DNA of 33,262 nucleotides from JBBDYG01 sp040901765 (GCA_040901765.1 JBBDYG010000053.1:1-33262); one strand, 5' to 3'. Numbered from the stretch's first letter, positions 1-9,498 are shown. Made by a program: numbers and translations. Notes: generated from the letters alone by a model not told the origin.

Positions 1-12
1 CGTTTTACCCAT
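1..12 (-). CDS. Possible start of a gene leaving the left edge
   Basis: An ATG at 12-10 on the minus strand opens the four codons Met-Gly-Lys-Thr before the window ends. It is supported only by its setting: a sigma70-like promoter lies about 55 bases upstream (67-95) in the right direction, and an AGG-containing stretch lies just before the ATG. It would be transcribed in the same direction as ychF and lie downstream of it. Nothing can be said about the product. Confidence 0.3.
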
Positions 13-66
13 CTTGGCCTGCCAAAGTTCGAGTGGAGTTAGTCAACAAGGCCGTGCGAATGTGAA

Positions 67-95
67 ATTATACCGGCCCCCGCGGAGGGTCACAA
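67..95 (-). promoter_or_regulatory. Candidate sigma70-type promoter for the left-edge gene
   Basis: On the minus strand, TTGTGA (95-90) and TATAAT (72-67) are separated by 17 bases. The -10 box is a perfect consensus. It would start transcription near position 60, giving a leader of roughly 45-50 bases before the ATG at 12. It lies just beyond the palindrome at 102-178, so the palindrome could insulate it from ychF transcription. Confidence 0.45.
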
Positions 96-101
96 CGGGC
101 C

Positions 102-178
102 GTAGGTCAGGCTTTCCTGCCTGACTTGCCCCGGTAACAACGTCACTACCGCAAGTCAGGCAAGAAAGCCTGACCTAC
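102..178. repeat. Nested palindromic repeat / possible terminator after ychF
   Basis: Two 28-base arms (102-129 and 151-178) are reverse complements at 27 of 28 positions, with a 21-base loop. Each arm contains a smaller inverted repeat: GTCAGGC, a 6-base spacer, then GCCTGAC. The whole can therefore fold as one long hairpin or as two small ones. It begins 6 bases after the ychF stop codon on the minus strand. There is no run of T, so a classic intrinsic terminator is not shown; a REP-like intergenic element that also blocks read-through is as likely. Confidence 0.75.
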
Positions 179-184
179 GAGACG

Positions 185-1276
185 CTAAACATTAAACAGA
201 AAGTGACACACGTCGCTGTCCTGCATCAGGTACGCCTTCCCTTCAACGCGCATCTTGCCCGCTTCGCGAATCGCCTTCTCCGACTTGAGTTGTACAAGAT
301 CATCTACCGAGTACACTTCGGCGCGAATGAACCCGCGCTCGAAATCGGTATGAATTACGCCGGCGGCCTGCGGCGCGGTCGCGCCTTGCGGGATCGTCCA
401 CGCGCGAATTTCCTTCGGCCCCGCGGTAAAGAAACTCTCCAGGCCCAGCAACTTGTAGGCCGCGCGTGCTAGCACGGCGAGCGCCGGCTCCGCAAGTCCC
501 ACGCTGGCCAGCATCTCGGCGCGGTCCGCTTCATCCAGTTCAATCAGTTCGGCTTCCAGCCGCGCGCACACAGCAACTACTTCGCCACCTTCCGCGGCGG
601 CGCGCTCGCGGACCTTCGCCACGTGCGGGCTGCGGCCCTCCAAATCCTCTTCATTCACGTTTGCAACGTACAACACGCGCTTGGCAGTCAAGAATTGCAG
701 CTCACGCAGAATCTTGGCCGACGGCGGATCGTCATAGCTCAGACCGCGGATCGGCTTTCCCGCCGCCAGCAGCTTTTGGCAATCGGAAAGGATCTCTAAC
801 CGCCGCTTCGCGTCCTTATCCCCCGTGCGAGCGGTGCGCTGCGCGCGATCGACCATCCCCTCCACCGATTGGAGATCGGCCAGCATTAGTTCCGTGTCGA
901 TCGTTTCGATGTCCCGAATCGGGTCGACAGAGCCTTCGACGTGCGTAACGTTCGCATCCTCGAAGCAGCGCACAAGGTGGAGAATCGCATCGACATTGCG
1001 GATGTGCGACAAAAACTGGTTCCCCAGCCCTTCGCCCTCGGACGCTCCCCGCACGATTCCCGCAATGTCCACCAACTGTAAAATCGCCGGCACAATTTTT
1101 TGGGTGGGAATGAGCTGGTTAATCGTCGCTAGCCGCGCGTCGGGAACCGCCACGGCGCCGACGTTCGGCTCGATTGTGCAAAACGGGTAGTTTTCACTGG
1201 CGATGCCAGCCGCCGTCAGTGCGTTAAACAGTGTCGATTTGCCTACATTTGGCAAACCGACGATGCCGGCTTCCAT
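185..1276 (-). CDS. ychF: Redox-regulated ATPase / OBG-type GTPase YchF
   Basis: YchF (OLA1 family) is a universal, ribosome-associated P-loop NTPase of the Obg group, unusual in preferring ATP. The protein starts MEAGIVGLPNVGKSTLFNAL, which holds the Walker A/G1 motif GLPNVGKS. A switch region reads VDIAGIVRGASEGEGLGNQF, a YchF hallmark. The NVNE segment sits at the place of the usual NKxD specificity motif, explaining relaxed base choice. The C-terminal TGS-like domain includes GFIRAEVY and the region near EAGKMRVEGKAY. The open frame runs 39 codons further upstream, but those codons do not resemble the family. ATG at 1276 has a GAGGA site 10 bases upstream and gives 363 residues, the normal length. 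The gene ends 6 bases before a large palindrome. Confidence 0.95.
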   Translation of the reverse strand: MEAGIVGLPNVGKSTLFNALTAAGIASENYPFCTIEPNVGAVAVPDARLATINQLIPTQKIVPAILQLVDIAGIVRGASEGEGLGNQFLSHIRNVDAILHLVRCFEDANVTHVEGSVDPIRDIETIDTELMLADLQSVEGMVDRAQRTARTGDKDAKRRLEILSDCQKLLAAGKPIRGLSYDDPPSAKILRELQFLTAKRVLYVANVNEEDLEGRSPHVAKVRERAAAEGGEVVAVCARLEAELIELDEADRAEMLASVGLAEPALAVLARAAYKLLGLESFFTAGPKEIRAWTIPQGATAPQAAGVIHTDFERGFIRAEVYSVDDLVQLKSEKAIREAGKMRVEGKAYLMQDSDVCHFLFNV

Positions 1277-1724
1277 GATTTTGGAGTCCTCTACGATGCG
1301 TGCATTGATGAAGCGAGTACGCTGTCGGCTTATGGCGGCCAGAGGCCGAACCTCGCCCTTTCTGCGTTGTGCGCGGGTCTCCCGACCCCGCACTCTCCCG
1401 ACCGCAGGTCTCCAAACCGCATGAAACGGGGAGACCTTTGGTCGATCCGGTGGTCACGGTCGGGAGACCGTGCCACAACCGCGTTTCTGGCCGACAGCCG
1501 AAAGCCGGCAGCCGAAAGCACTTCAGCCAGGGTGGCCGATTCTAACCCACGAACCCCGCGTCCCAAAGCCGCCCGGCGACCCGCGAAAAAACTCGCGTGG
1601 TCATGTGGGCACCAAATGGCAATAATGGGGGCAGTTAACAAGACCCACCTTCACCGGACACCGATCCGCTGCCAGCGGTCCGGTCTTCACCCGCCCGATC
1701 TGCCGCAGGAGCTTTGAAACTGCC
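1277..1724. other. Divergent intergenic region with palindromes, no gene
   Basis: This 448-base stretch separates ychF (minus) from the TPR gene (plus) and should hold both promoters, but I see no convincing -35/-10 pair. It contains the nested palindrome at 1366-1479 and a degenerate run of GCCGAAAGCC-like units near 1491-1520. Similar units recur near 17880-17915. Open frames crossing it on both strands have no family resemblance and are treated as chance. Confidence 0.6.
1366..1479. repeat. Nested inverted repeats around GGTCGGGAGACC
   Basis: An outer pair (1366-1387 and 1458-1479) matches as reverse complement over most of 22 bases, with mismatches only in the middle (cgcg against gcac). 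The core is GGTCTCCCGACC and its complement. Inside lies a second, perfect 8-base pair, AGGTCTCC (1406-1413) and GGAGACCT (1430-1437). The arms share the GTCTCC word, so the element can fold in more than one way. This is typical of small palindromic intergenic repeats; function unknown. Confidence 0.65.
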
Positions 1725-3443
1725 ATGTGCCAAAGAATTGCCAGTCTTCTTTTCGCGATCGCACTCGGAACACACTCGGTGGCGTGGGCGGCAGATGAAG
1801 GCCAGGTCGATCTCGACAAGGCGACGGAACTCAAAGTCACCGCCAACGACCTCCGCGACTTGAACCAAGTCGTTGAACTGCTGGAGTCCGCACTCGAAAA
1901 AGGCCTTGACGCCGACAACACCGATTTCGCGGAAACGATGCTCGTCGGCACGCTGCTGCAACGGGCGACCGCGATCTCGAGCGCCCTCATTGGGCAACCA
2001 ATTCAGGATGCGCAAAATGACCGGCGCTGGGCGGAGGTACGGCAGTTCGCGCTCATCGACCTTCAGCGCGTCGTCTCGCTCGATGACAAGCAATACGAAG
2101 CGCACATGCTCATCGGCAAATTGCAGTCGCTCCCGCCGGGCGACCGCAACGCCGCACGCGCGGCTCTAACGAAGGTTGTCGATGCCCCCGACGAACTTCA
2201 CCCTCCGATGCGTGCCGAAGCCTACGCACTTCGCGGCGCGGTCCAGCGGTTGCCTGAAAAGCGGGCGGCCGACTTCGACAAGGCCATCGAACTCGACCCA
2301 GAAAAGTTCGACTATCGTTTACTACGCGCGAGGCACCATTACACCCAAGAAGCGTGGGATCTGGCGCTTGCGGATATCGACGAGACCATCAAGAGCGAAC
2401 CCGAAAATTTCGACGCCCACGAGCTTCGGGCGCTGGTGCTACTGGCCCAAGAGAAACCGCAAGAGGCGCTGGAGAGCTTCAATCGCGCTTCGGAACTCGC
2501 GCCGCAAGAGATTTCACCGTACCAGTACCGGGGCGAATTATTCCGGCAGCTCGGCGACATGGAGAAGGCCGTCGAGCAACTCAACAAGGCCATCGAGCTA
2601 TCGCCCGAGAACTTTCTTTCGCTCGCTATGCGTTCGGAATTATTGCTGAGAAATGACAAACCGGAAGAGGCCCTCAAAGACGTTGATGCGGCGCTAAAGA
2701 TTCAACCGGCGTTCGTCCGCGGACATCTGTTGCGGGTGCGGATTCTGGATGAGCTTGGCCGTGACGACGAAGCGCTCGCGCAGCTCGAACAGCTTGCTCA
2801 AGCAGCCCCCAATGAGCCGGAAATTCAGCTTCAGCTTGCCGCCTATTACATCGACAAAGACCGCACGCTGAAGGCGATCGAGACGCTCACTCGCGTGATT
2901 GAACTGGATAGCAATAGCGCGATTGCCCGCCAGTTGCGCGGCGACCTGTACCTAACCGTTGGCAAGCACGCCGAAGCGCTGGCGGACTTCGATGCGGCAT
3001 TGGCTCAAACTTCTGAAGGATCAACTTCTGAAGAATCAGCGCTCACCGAGTCGCGAGTTCTCAATAACTACGCTTGGACGTTGGCCACGTCGCCCGTGGA
3101 CGAACTCCGCGATGGCAAGCGTGCCATCGAACTAGCCACGAAAGCCTGCGAACTGACGGAGTACAAGGCGCCGCACATCCTCAGCACGCTAGCCGCTTCC
3201 TATGCCGAAGCGGGCGACTTCGACAAGGCCCTCGAATGGACGCAAAAGGCGATTGACCTCGATAAAGCGGAGCACGAGGGACAGCATGAAGCCGACCTCA
3301 AGAACGAGCTGGCGAGCTACGAGGCGAAGAAACCGTTCCGCGAATTGCAACAACTCGAAGAAGCGGACGACGAGACGCCCGAAGATGAAACCTTCGCGCC
3401 CCCGTCGGCAACCCCCGCCCCCGCGCGCACGATTGATTTCTAA
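1725..3443 (+). CDS. Secreted tetratricopeptide-repeat protein
   Basis: A 572-residue protein begins with a signal peptide; cleavage is likely after residue 22, before ADEGQ. From about residue 160 to 430 it is a run of roughly eight TPR units (AIELDPE, AIELSPE, AALKIQP and similar helix B ends). A terminal pair follows around LNNYAWTLATSP...RAIELATKACEL, a layout common in planctomycete TPR proteins. The last 40 residues are acidic, then proline/alanine-rich. TPR solenoids bind partner proteins; no catalytic domain is seen, and the partner is unknown. It probably acts in the periplasm or on the outer face of a membrane. An AGGAG site lies 13 bases before the ATG, rather far. The gene converges with the next, minus-strand gene. 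Confidence 0.85.
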   Translation: MCQRIASLLFAIALGTHSVAWAADEGQVDLDKATELKVTANDLRDLNQVVELLESALEKGLDADNTDFAETMLVGTLLQRATAISSALIGQPIQDAQNDRRWAEVRQFALIDLQRVVSLDDKQYEAHMLIGKLQSLPPGDRNAARAALTKVVDAPDELHPPMRAEAYALRGAVQRLPEKRAADFDKAIELDPEKFDYRLLRARHHYTQEAWDLALADIDETIKSEPENFDAHELRALVLLAQEKPQEALESFNRASELAPQEISPYQYRGELFRQLGDMEKAVEQLNKAIELSPENFLSLAMRSELLLRNDKPEEALKDVDAALKIQPAFVRGHLLRVRILDELGRDDEALAQLEQLAQAAPNEPEIQLQLAAYYIDKDRTLKAIETLTRVIELDSNSAIARQLRGDLYLTVGKHAEALADFDAALAQTSEGSTSEESALTESRVLNNYAWTLATSPVDELRDGKRAIELATKACELTEYKAPHILSTLAASYAEAGDFDKALEWTQKAIDLDKAEHEGQHEADLKNELASYEAKKPFRELQQLEEADDETPEDETFAPPSATPAPARTIDF

Positions 3444-3667
3444 CGCGTTATCCCGCAAGTCGCTTCCTGTTGAGTTCGGGAAGATTCGTTCGAGGGTCAA
3501 TTCGAGAACGCACCGTGTTTTTTTCGTGGCGGTTTCAGGTCGGGCTACTTGAGCCAGAACGCGACCTCGCGCTTGTCGACCGATTCGACCAGACCTCGCT
3601 TCACCGCCGCTCGCGGAGCAACTCCAAAATCGGAGAATTCAATCCTTATCCAATCTCGATCCAGTCG

Positions 3668-4897
3668 CTAGCGACCGTACCAGGCAATCAGCCGCTCAAG
3701 TTGGCCTGATTCTGCCATGAAACCGGCCGCGAAGCTCAGCGCCGGCAGCACAAATCCCCGTTCTAATGCGACAACGATTTGCACCATATCCTCCGCGTCC
3801 GGCTCGCGTTCGACCGCCCGCCAACGCAGCATCCACAAGGCTATGGGAAAAGTGAATGCCAATCGGCGAACACTGTCGACAAGCGAACAGGTTGGTTGCG
3901 CGAGAATATATCGTTTGGATACTGCGTGGGACTCATAGAATCGGCTCAATGGTTGTAGCACGTCACTGGTAAGAGGCCCGAGGGGGCGCTCGAGCCGATC
4001 TAATCTGATAGCGGGAAAATGCGGATGCACCTCAGGGAGCAGGCTCGCCGTCCGTGCAAACTGACCGCTCAGTCGGAGTACTCGCCAGTGATCGAACAGC
4101 GTGCGGGTCGGTCGACCACCAGGAAAGCACCGGATGAAATGCGCTCCCAACCGGCGAAATAGACGCGCGGTGGACCGCGACGGCGGTTGACGATCTTGAA
4201 ACAACTGCCCGACGTCGCCACTCGCCGCCTGCTCAAGCACTGCAATCAAGTCGGCGATCGCCTCTGTTCCAACTTGATTCCATTTGCACTGTTCGAGCAA
4301 GGTGCAAAAACGTAGGCAATGCACCAGCCGACGAACTAGCGGAAATCGACCGTCGACAAGCAATCGTTGCAGGGCGTCGGCCAGGCGGTAAAAATCGTCC
4401 CAACTTCGGGTTGTTCGCCGCAGAATCGGAGGAACGACCGCTGTCGAACCGCTCGCGGAATTGTCGCCAAGTAGCCGTCTCAAAAAGGGCACGTGTTGAC
4501 CGAGAGGTCGCCCACGATCTGCGGCGGCCGATGGGCAACTTCGCAGCACTGTCGCGTACGCTTCCCGGTCCGTCGTCACCACCTGCAAAGGAAATAACCG
4601 GCACATGAATGGTTTGGCATCTGGACCGAACACTTCATGAATTCGGCACCGTCCCGATTCCGTTAGAAAAACGCAGCTTCCGTCTGCCCGGTGAGCAAGG
4701 ACCGGCGCACCTATCAGCCCAGCAGAGCGACGCACGATTCGAACATCACGATATTGCGGATGCTGATCCCAGCGTTGCTGTTTTAAACGACTAAGATCAT
4801 CGGGGTTCAGTTGGATCGTTGTGTCGCGGCAACAGGCAGTACAATGGTGGCAATCCCATTTTTCGAGGATCGGTAAGGTGCGAAGTTGCGATTGCAT
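3668..4897 (-). CDS. YkgJ-family CxxCxxCC cluster protein (FliB-like)
   Basis: The 409-residue protein has the cysteine pattern CHHCTACC at residues 16-23, followed by CRIHE and then CRLFP. This three-part signature belongs to the YkgJ/CxxCxxCC family, thought to bind zinc or an iron-sulfur centre. Flagellin lysine N-methylase FliB shares it, and the long C-terminal part here is compatible with a FliB-like layout, though no flagellin gene is nearby. There is no signal peptide, so it should be cytoplasmic. No clear ribosome site precedes the ATG at 4897; the start was chosen because the cysteine motif lies only 15 residues in. Function is unassigned: the family call is firm, the methylase idea is weak. 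Confidence 0.75.
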   Translation of the reverse strand: MQSQLRTLPILEKWDCHHCTACCRDTTIQLNPDDLSRLKQQRWDQHPQYRDVRIVRRSAGLIGAPVLAHRADGSCVFLTESGRCRIHEVFGPDAKPFMCRLFPLQVVTTDREAYATVLRSCPSAAADRGRPLGQHVPFLRRLLGDNSASGSTAVVPPILRRTTRSWDDFYRLADALQRLLVDGRFPLVRRLVHCLRFCTLLEQCKWNQVGTEAIADLIAVLEQAASGDVGQLFQDRQPPSRSTARLFRRLGAHFIRCFPGGRPTRTLFDHWRVLRLSGQFARTASLLPEVHPHFPAIRLDRLERPLGPLTSDVLQPLSRFYESHAVSKRYILAQPTCSLVDSVRRLAFTFPIALWMLRWRAVEREPDAEDMVQIVVALERGFVLPALSFAAGFMAESGQLERLIAWYGR

Positions 4898-5145
4898 ACG
4901 AAGAAAGCCGCGCGGCCATGGGCAGGCTGATCAGCGCACATGAACTCAGATATTCCCGATCAGTATGGCGGACAATTCTCCGGTCCACCAGTCAAGAGTT
5001 CTTTGCTGCCACGACTTATGCTGCCGTTGGCGCCAGCGAGCGCGATCGCGTTGAAAACGCTCGCCTTTCGAATCCAACGGGCATGGCTTCGCTTGGTCAG
5101 AACAATTAGAGCGGGAGCCGACGCACGTCACGGACCACGCAGTGT

Positions 5146-6543
5146 TTAGGTGAGGATGGGCAGCAGGATATGGCCAGCGACGTCAGTGAGGCGAAAATCA
5201 CGTCCGGCGTAGCGGTAGGTGACGCGCTCGTGGTCGAGGCCGAGCAGGTGCAGGATCGTCGCGTGGTAATCATGAACGTGGCACGGATCGGCAACAACAT
5301 GCATGCCGTATTCATCGGTTTGACCGTAGGTGATGCCGCCACGGACACCGCCGCCGCAAAGGAGCGAGCTGAAAGCGTCGATGTAGTGTTCGCGCCCGGT
5401 GCCATTGAAAGTGGTGGGGGTGCGGCCAAACTCGGTGCAGATGGCCACCAGGGTGTCGTCCAGCAGTCCGCGTTGTTTGAGGTCGGTGAGCAGGCCGGCC
5501 AGAGCGCGGTCGACGCGTTGGGCCTTGGGTCGATGGGCCTGCATGTCGCCGTGGGCATCCCAGTTGTCGTGTGAGCCAGTGTCGATAAGTTCGACGACGC
5601 GCACGCCTCGTTCGAGAAGGCGTCGGGCAAGGAGACATTGGGCTGCGAAGGAACTGCGGTCTCCGGCGGGAGCGCCGTAGAGCGCGAGCGTGGCGGCGGA
5701 CTCGCGGGTCAAATCGAAGGCTTCGGGCGCGGTGCGCATCATGCCACGGGCGGTCTCGAAGCTGGCTTGGCGTGCGGGTAAGTTAAGGTCGCCCGGCCGG
5801 TGGCGAGCGTGCATTTCGTTGACGTCGCGCAGCATTTGGGCTTCGAGTTCGGCGAGCGTGGCATTGTGGGCGGGGGTGCGCAGATCGGGAATCGGCTCGT
5901 CGCCGGGAATGATGCGCACGCCTTGATGCTGAGGCGGGAGAAAGCTGCAATCGAAGACCTGCGCGCCGGCGTAGGGGAGGTGTTCGGCCAGCACGACGTG
6001 CGACGGGAAATTGGGGTTGTGCGTGCCGAGAGCATAGCTGAGCCAGGCGCCGATACTGGGCATGGGGACAGTCGACGAGCCGGTGTGCATGGCCAGCGTG
6101 GCTTGAAAATGTTCGACAATGTCGGTGTGTAAGGAGCGAATAACGCACAGTTCATCGGCAAGCGCGCCGAGCCGGGGAAACAACTCGCTGACGACGAGGC
6201 CCGACTCGCCATGCGGCGAAAACTTGAAGGGGGACGGCATGAGCTTGGCGGCGGGGGAACCGCGCAGTTGGCGCGTGGTGAGTTCGCGGCCGCTGTCTTT
6301 GGCGAGGGCCGGCTTGTGGTCGAAGGTGTCGACGTGCGAGAAACCGCCCGTGAGAAAGACGAAGAGGAGTCGTTTAGCACGAGCTGGAAAATGGGTGGGG
6401 AGTGGGGCCAGCACGCCACCTCGGTGCAGTTGGGCGGCAGACGATAGCGTAGCCCGGAGGGCCAGTGCGGCGCTGGCGGATGTCGCGGCACAGCCAGTGA
6501 TGAATGCGCGGCGGTCGATCGCCTGAGTGAGGTTGCTGACCAT
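5146..6543 (-). CDS. DUF1501 family protein with Tat-like signal
   Basis: A 465-residue DUF1501 protein, a family abundant in planctomycetes and structurally related to alkaline-phosphatase/sulfatase-type hydrolases. The N-terminus has a twin-arginine-like signal (DRRAFITG followed by an alanine-rich stretch), so export in a folded state is likely. Family landmarks are RLLFVFLTGGFSHVDTFDHK near residue 58, GRTPT near residue 375, and the terminal HDYHATILHLLGLDHE with GRDFRLTDVAGH. The gene lies 30 bases downstream of the DUF1549/DUF1553 gene; this pairing is the standard one in planctomycetes and indicates an operon and joint work. The substrate is not known for the family. Confidence 0.93.
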   Translation of the reverse strand: MVSNLTQAIDRRAFITGCAATSASAALALRATLSSAAQLHRGGVLAPLPTHFPARAKRLLFVFLTGGFSHVDTFDHKPALAKDSGRELTTRQLRGSPAAKLMPSPFKFSPHGESGLVVSELFPRLGALADELCVIRSLHTDIVEHFQATLAMHTGSSTVPMPSIGAWLSYALGTHNPNFPSHVVLAEHLPYAGAQVFDCSFLPPQHQGVRIIPGDEPIPDLRTPAHNATLAELEAQMLRDVNEMHARHRPGDLNLPARQASFETARGMMRTAPEAFDLTRESAATLALYGAPAGDRSSFAAQCLLARRLLERGVRVVELIDTGSHDNWDAHGDMQAHRPKAQRVDRALAGLLTDLKQRGLLDDTLVAICTEFGRTPTTFNGTGREHYIDAFSSLLCGGGVRGGITYGQTDEYGMHVVADPCHVHDYHATILHLLGLDHERVTYRYAGRDFRLTDVAGHILLPILT

Positions 6544-6573
6544 GGTCGATGCCTGTTCGGGGATTATTCCGGA

Positions 6574-8985
6574 TCAATCGACGTAAATGAATTCGTGCGA
6601 GGCGAACAACACTCGGGCGTAGCTGTTCCAAACCTCGGACTCGAGTTGTGCTGGTGACAGATTGGATTGTTGAAATGCTTGGTTGAGACTTGTGAGGTAG
6701 TCGCGGGCTTGTTGGACTTCGTCGGACGTGGGTCGTCGGGACCAACAGGTTTGGCAGGCGAACTCGATGCGGGTCGTAGCGTCGGGGGAGAAGCTGATCA
6801 AGCGGTCGGCCAGCTTCCGGGCTTGTACGGTGACGAAGGGATTGTTGAGCAGATAAAGGGCCTGCGAAGGGACGATCGACGAGGTGCGGATGCCAGTCGA
6901 TGTGTTGGGGTCGGGGCCATCAAAGAGGGCCAGGTAAGGGTGTCGCGCTAGTCGTTGCGTCATGAGATACACGCTTCGATGGGGCGAGTCGTAAACGGCT
7001 TGGAACGGAGCGTGCTGGGTCCAGCGCCATTCGCTGACGGGCGGGAAGGGATGTGGACCGGGGCGCCTGGGGTCGAACTGTCCGCTGGCCACGAGCAGCG
7101 CATCGCGAAGCGACTCGGCATCAAGGCGCCGGCGGTTGAAGCGCCAGTGGTAGAAATTATCGGGATCGTGCGCGGCGCTATCGGCGTGTTCGAGGGAGGA
7201 AGGTCGGCTGGCAAGTTGATAGGTTTCCGAGAGCATGATGTCGCGATGCAGCGACTTGATGGACCAGCCACTGGCGATGAGGCGGCTGGCAAGCCAATCG
7301 AGCAGTTCGCGGTTCGTGGGGGCGGTGCCGCGGAGGCCAAAGTCCGAGGGGGTGGCGACGAGACCGCGGCCGAAGTGCCACTGCCAGACGCGATTGACGA
7401 TGACTCGCGAGGTAAGCGGATTTGCGGGGCTGGTGAGCCAGTTGGCCAATTCGAGTCGCCCACTGGCCTGGGGCGGAATGTAGGGCGGGTTTGGGCCGGC
7501 GATGAATTTGGGGACACCGCGCGGTACGACGGGGCCGGGGCTATCTGGGTCGCCGCGCTCGTGGATGTGGGCATCGCCGGGAGTGCCTTCGTGTACCGCG
7601 TAGGCGGCAGGGATGTCTGGGGGCAGGCCGTATTGTTGCTGAAGGTGCGAGGAGTCGAGTTGTTGCCGAAGTCTCTTTGCAAGCTGTTTATCGCTGGCTG
7701 CCTCGGCCATGTCGAAGTCGGCTTGGCATTGGGCGATGGTGGCGTCGAGGTCGGCCGTGCGGGAGGCGACCTCGTCGGCCCGCGCCAAAGCGGTGAAGTG
7801 TTGGCGAGGCAGTTTTTTCGAAGCGAATTCTTCACCGCCGGCCCAGGCGAATTGAGTGCTGTCGAAGATGCCGTAGAGGGCGTAGTAGTCGGCTTGGGTG
7901 ACGGGATCGTATTTGTGATCGTGGCAGCGGGCACAACGGAGCGACAGACCGAGGAATGCCCGGCCGGTTGTGTCGATGGCGTCCTCGAGCGTCAGGTGCC
8001 ACAGTTCATACGGCGCGGTGGCGTACCGCCGCGCCAGTGCGAGGTAGCCGGTGGCGATGATCTGTTCGTGACGACGGGCGTCGTCGGTCGATGGGTTGGC
8101 GGCCAGGATGTCACCGCCGAGTTGTTCGCGGATGAACTGATCGAACGGCTTGTCGTGCTGGAAGGCGTCGAGCACGTAGTCGCGGTAGAGACGGGCTTCG
8201 GGAACGGGATAATCGGCGTTGTCGCCCGCCGTGTCGGCATACCGCACAACGTCGAGCCAATGTCGTCCCCATCGTTCGCCGTAGTGGGGCGAGGCGAGCA
8301 AGCGTTCGATGAGGCGGGGCCAAGCATCGGTCGCGGTGTCGGATAGAAAGTTGTCGATTTCGGCAGGCGTGGGAGGCAGGCCAATGAGGTCGAAGTAGGC
8401 GCGACGCAATAACACTTCAGGTGTGGCGCGATCGACGGAGGTGAGTTGCTCGTCGTGGAGGCGGGCACGAATGAAGCGATCTATGGAAGAGAGAGAAGGA
8501 TCGCTGTCCTCGGGAAGTTCAACGGGGGCGAGGGGTTGAAAGGCCCAATGGCCGGCGGCCGCGAACGGATCGGCGATGGTGCCATGGGGCGCGAGCCAGG
8601 GAGCGCCGCGGTCGATCCAGCGGGCGATGTGATCGATGGCGTCGGCGGGCAACTCTTCGTCGGGGGGCATGACGACTTCGTCATGAGTGCGACGGATGGC
8701 TTGGATAAGCAAGCTGTCGTCGGGCCGGCCTGGTACAACGGCCGGCCCGTGGTCGCCGCCGTTCAAGATGGCTGCACGCGAGTCGACGCGCAGTCCACCG
8801 CTCGCTTGTTGGCTGCCGTGGCACCTGCCGCAGACCGTCGCCAGCACGGGCCGGACGTGAAGCTCGAAGTGTTCAATCGCTTCCGCCGGGGACATCTGGG
8901 CGCTGGTGGTCTCCGCTAACAGCCCGCCTTGTGCCAGCGTGAAGCACGGAAGAAGTCCGGCGAAGATCGAGAGACGCACGACCAC
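6574..8985 (-). CDS. PSCyt1-DUF1549-DUF1553 cytochrome-like protein
   Basis: An 803-residue secreted protein with three domains. Residues 1-29 form a signal peptide. A planctomycete cytochrome C domain (PSCyt1) follows, with heme motif C52-G-R-C55-H56 and the distal MPPDEELP segment. DUF1549 spans roughly 150-360 and ends in the family's CARCHDHKYDP motif. DUF1553 starts near residue 511 (LANWLTSPANPLTSRVIVNR) and runs to about 760. The start is GTG with an AGGAG site 10 bases upstream. Both motifs of CxxCH type suggest c-type heme attachment, at least in PSCyt1. It heads the two-gene operon with the DUF1501 protein. Such pairs are assumed to act together in extracytoplasmic breakdown of complex polymers, which is unproven. 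Confidence 0.93.
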   Translation of the reverse strand: MVVRLSIFAGLLPCFTLAQGGLLAETTSAQMSPAEAIEHFELHVRPVLATVCGRCHGSQQASGGLRVDSRAAILNGGDHGPAVVPGRPDDSLLIQAIRRTHDEVVMPPDEELPADAIDHIARWIDRGAPWLAPHGTIADPFAAAGHWAFQPLAPVELPEDSDPSLSSIDRFIRARLHDEQLTSVDRATPEVLLRRAYFDLIGLPPTPAEIDNFLSDTATDAWPRLIERLLASPHYGERWGRHWLDVVRYADTAGDNADYPVPEARLYRDYVLDAFQHDKPFDQFIREQLGGDILAANPSTDDARRHEQIIATGYLALARRYATAPYELWHLTLEDAIDTTGRAFLGLSLRCARCHDHKYDPVTQADYYALYGIFDSTQFAWAGGEEFASKKLPRQHFTALARADEVASRTADLDATIAQCQADFDMAEAASDKQLAKRLRQQLDSSHLQQQYGLPPDIPAAYAVHEGTPGDAHIHERGDPDSPGPVVPRGVPKFIAGPNPPYIPPQASGRLELANWLTSPANPLTSRVIVNRVWQWHFGRGLVATPSDFGLRGTAPTNRELLDWLASRLIASGWSIKSLHRDIMLSETYQLASRPSSLEHADSAAHDPDNFYHWRFNRRRLDAESLRDALLVASGQFDPRRPGPHPFPPVSEWRWTQHAPFQAVYDSPHRSVYLMTQRLARHPYLALFDGPDPNTSTGIRTSSIVPSQALYLLNNPFVTVQARKLADRLISFSPDATTRIEFACQTCWSRRPTSDEVQQARDYLTSLNQAFQQSNLSPAQLESEVWNSYARVLFASHEFIYVD

Positions 8986-9498
8986 GATGCGATTACTCCT
9001 GTGTCAATCCGGACTTGATAGTCGCCCTCTGGCCAGTCGCACCAAGCATTTTAGCCGCCTGAGATCGATCCAGACTCACTATGCCCACAGTTTAACAGCG
9101 CGCCTATTGGGGAAATACTCCGCCCTCAATCCCGCGAAATGCGTTGCGTAATTTCAGCGGGCTATACGCATCCCAACCACGTGCACTCGGTGGCGCGACC
9201 GCTAAGTGCAAAAACGGCCGCAACTTTTGACCAAGAGTCGGGTGCCTCAAGAGAGTCCCCTGCCCCCACGTCCCAAATCCCAACTGGAGTTCGCGGCCAC
9301 GGCCGCCAGTGACCGTCTCAAGACCGACCCGCCAGCGGAATGTCTTTGAACCCTTGGGTGCCGTCGGTTAGCATGGTACACAGTGCGTGCGGTGTGGACG
9401 CGCAGAGATTGTCTGCTCCGGTAGTATAAGAAGCGGCCGGCGCCTTTCTCGAAAGCCGCCAGCGCAGACAAATTTTCTCAATTGGAGCATATACATTG
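8986..9498. other. Divergent intergenic region, no gene found
   Basis: These 513 bases separate the minus-strand DUF1549 operon from the plus-strand phosphoesterase, so promoters of both should lie here. A TTGACA word near 9001-9006 on the minus strand is too close to the start codon to serve as a usual -35 box. Short frames on the minus strand (for example 9247-9471) show no family features. I see no tRNA, hairpin with a T-run or clear operator. Confidence 0.5.

Noticed and set aside
6955..8346. A 463-codon plus-strand open frame opposite the DUF1549/DUF1553 gene
   Set aside because: Glycine/valine-rich shadow of a GC-rich gene on the other strand; no domain, signal or ribosome site, while the minus strand has clear family motifs.
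9001..9030. TTGACA on the minus strand as a -35 box for the DUF1549 gene
   Set aside because: It lies only about 16 bases from the GTG start and overlaps the ribosome site, leaving no room for a -10 box.
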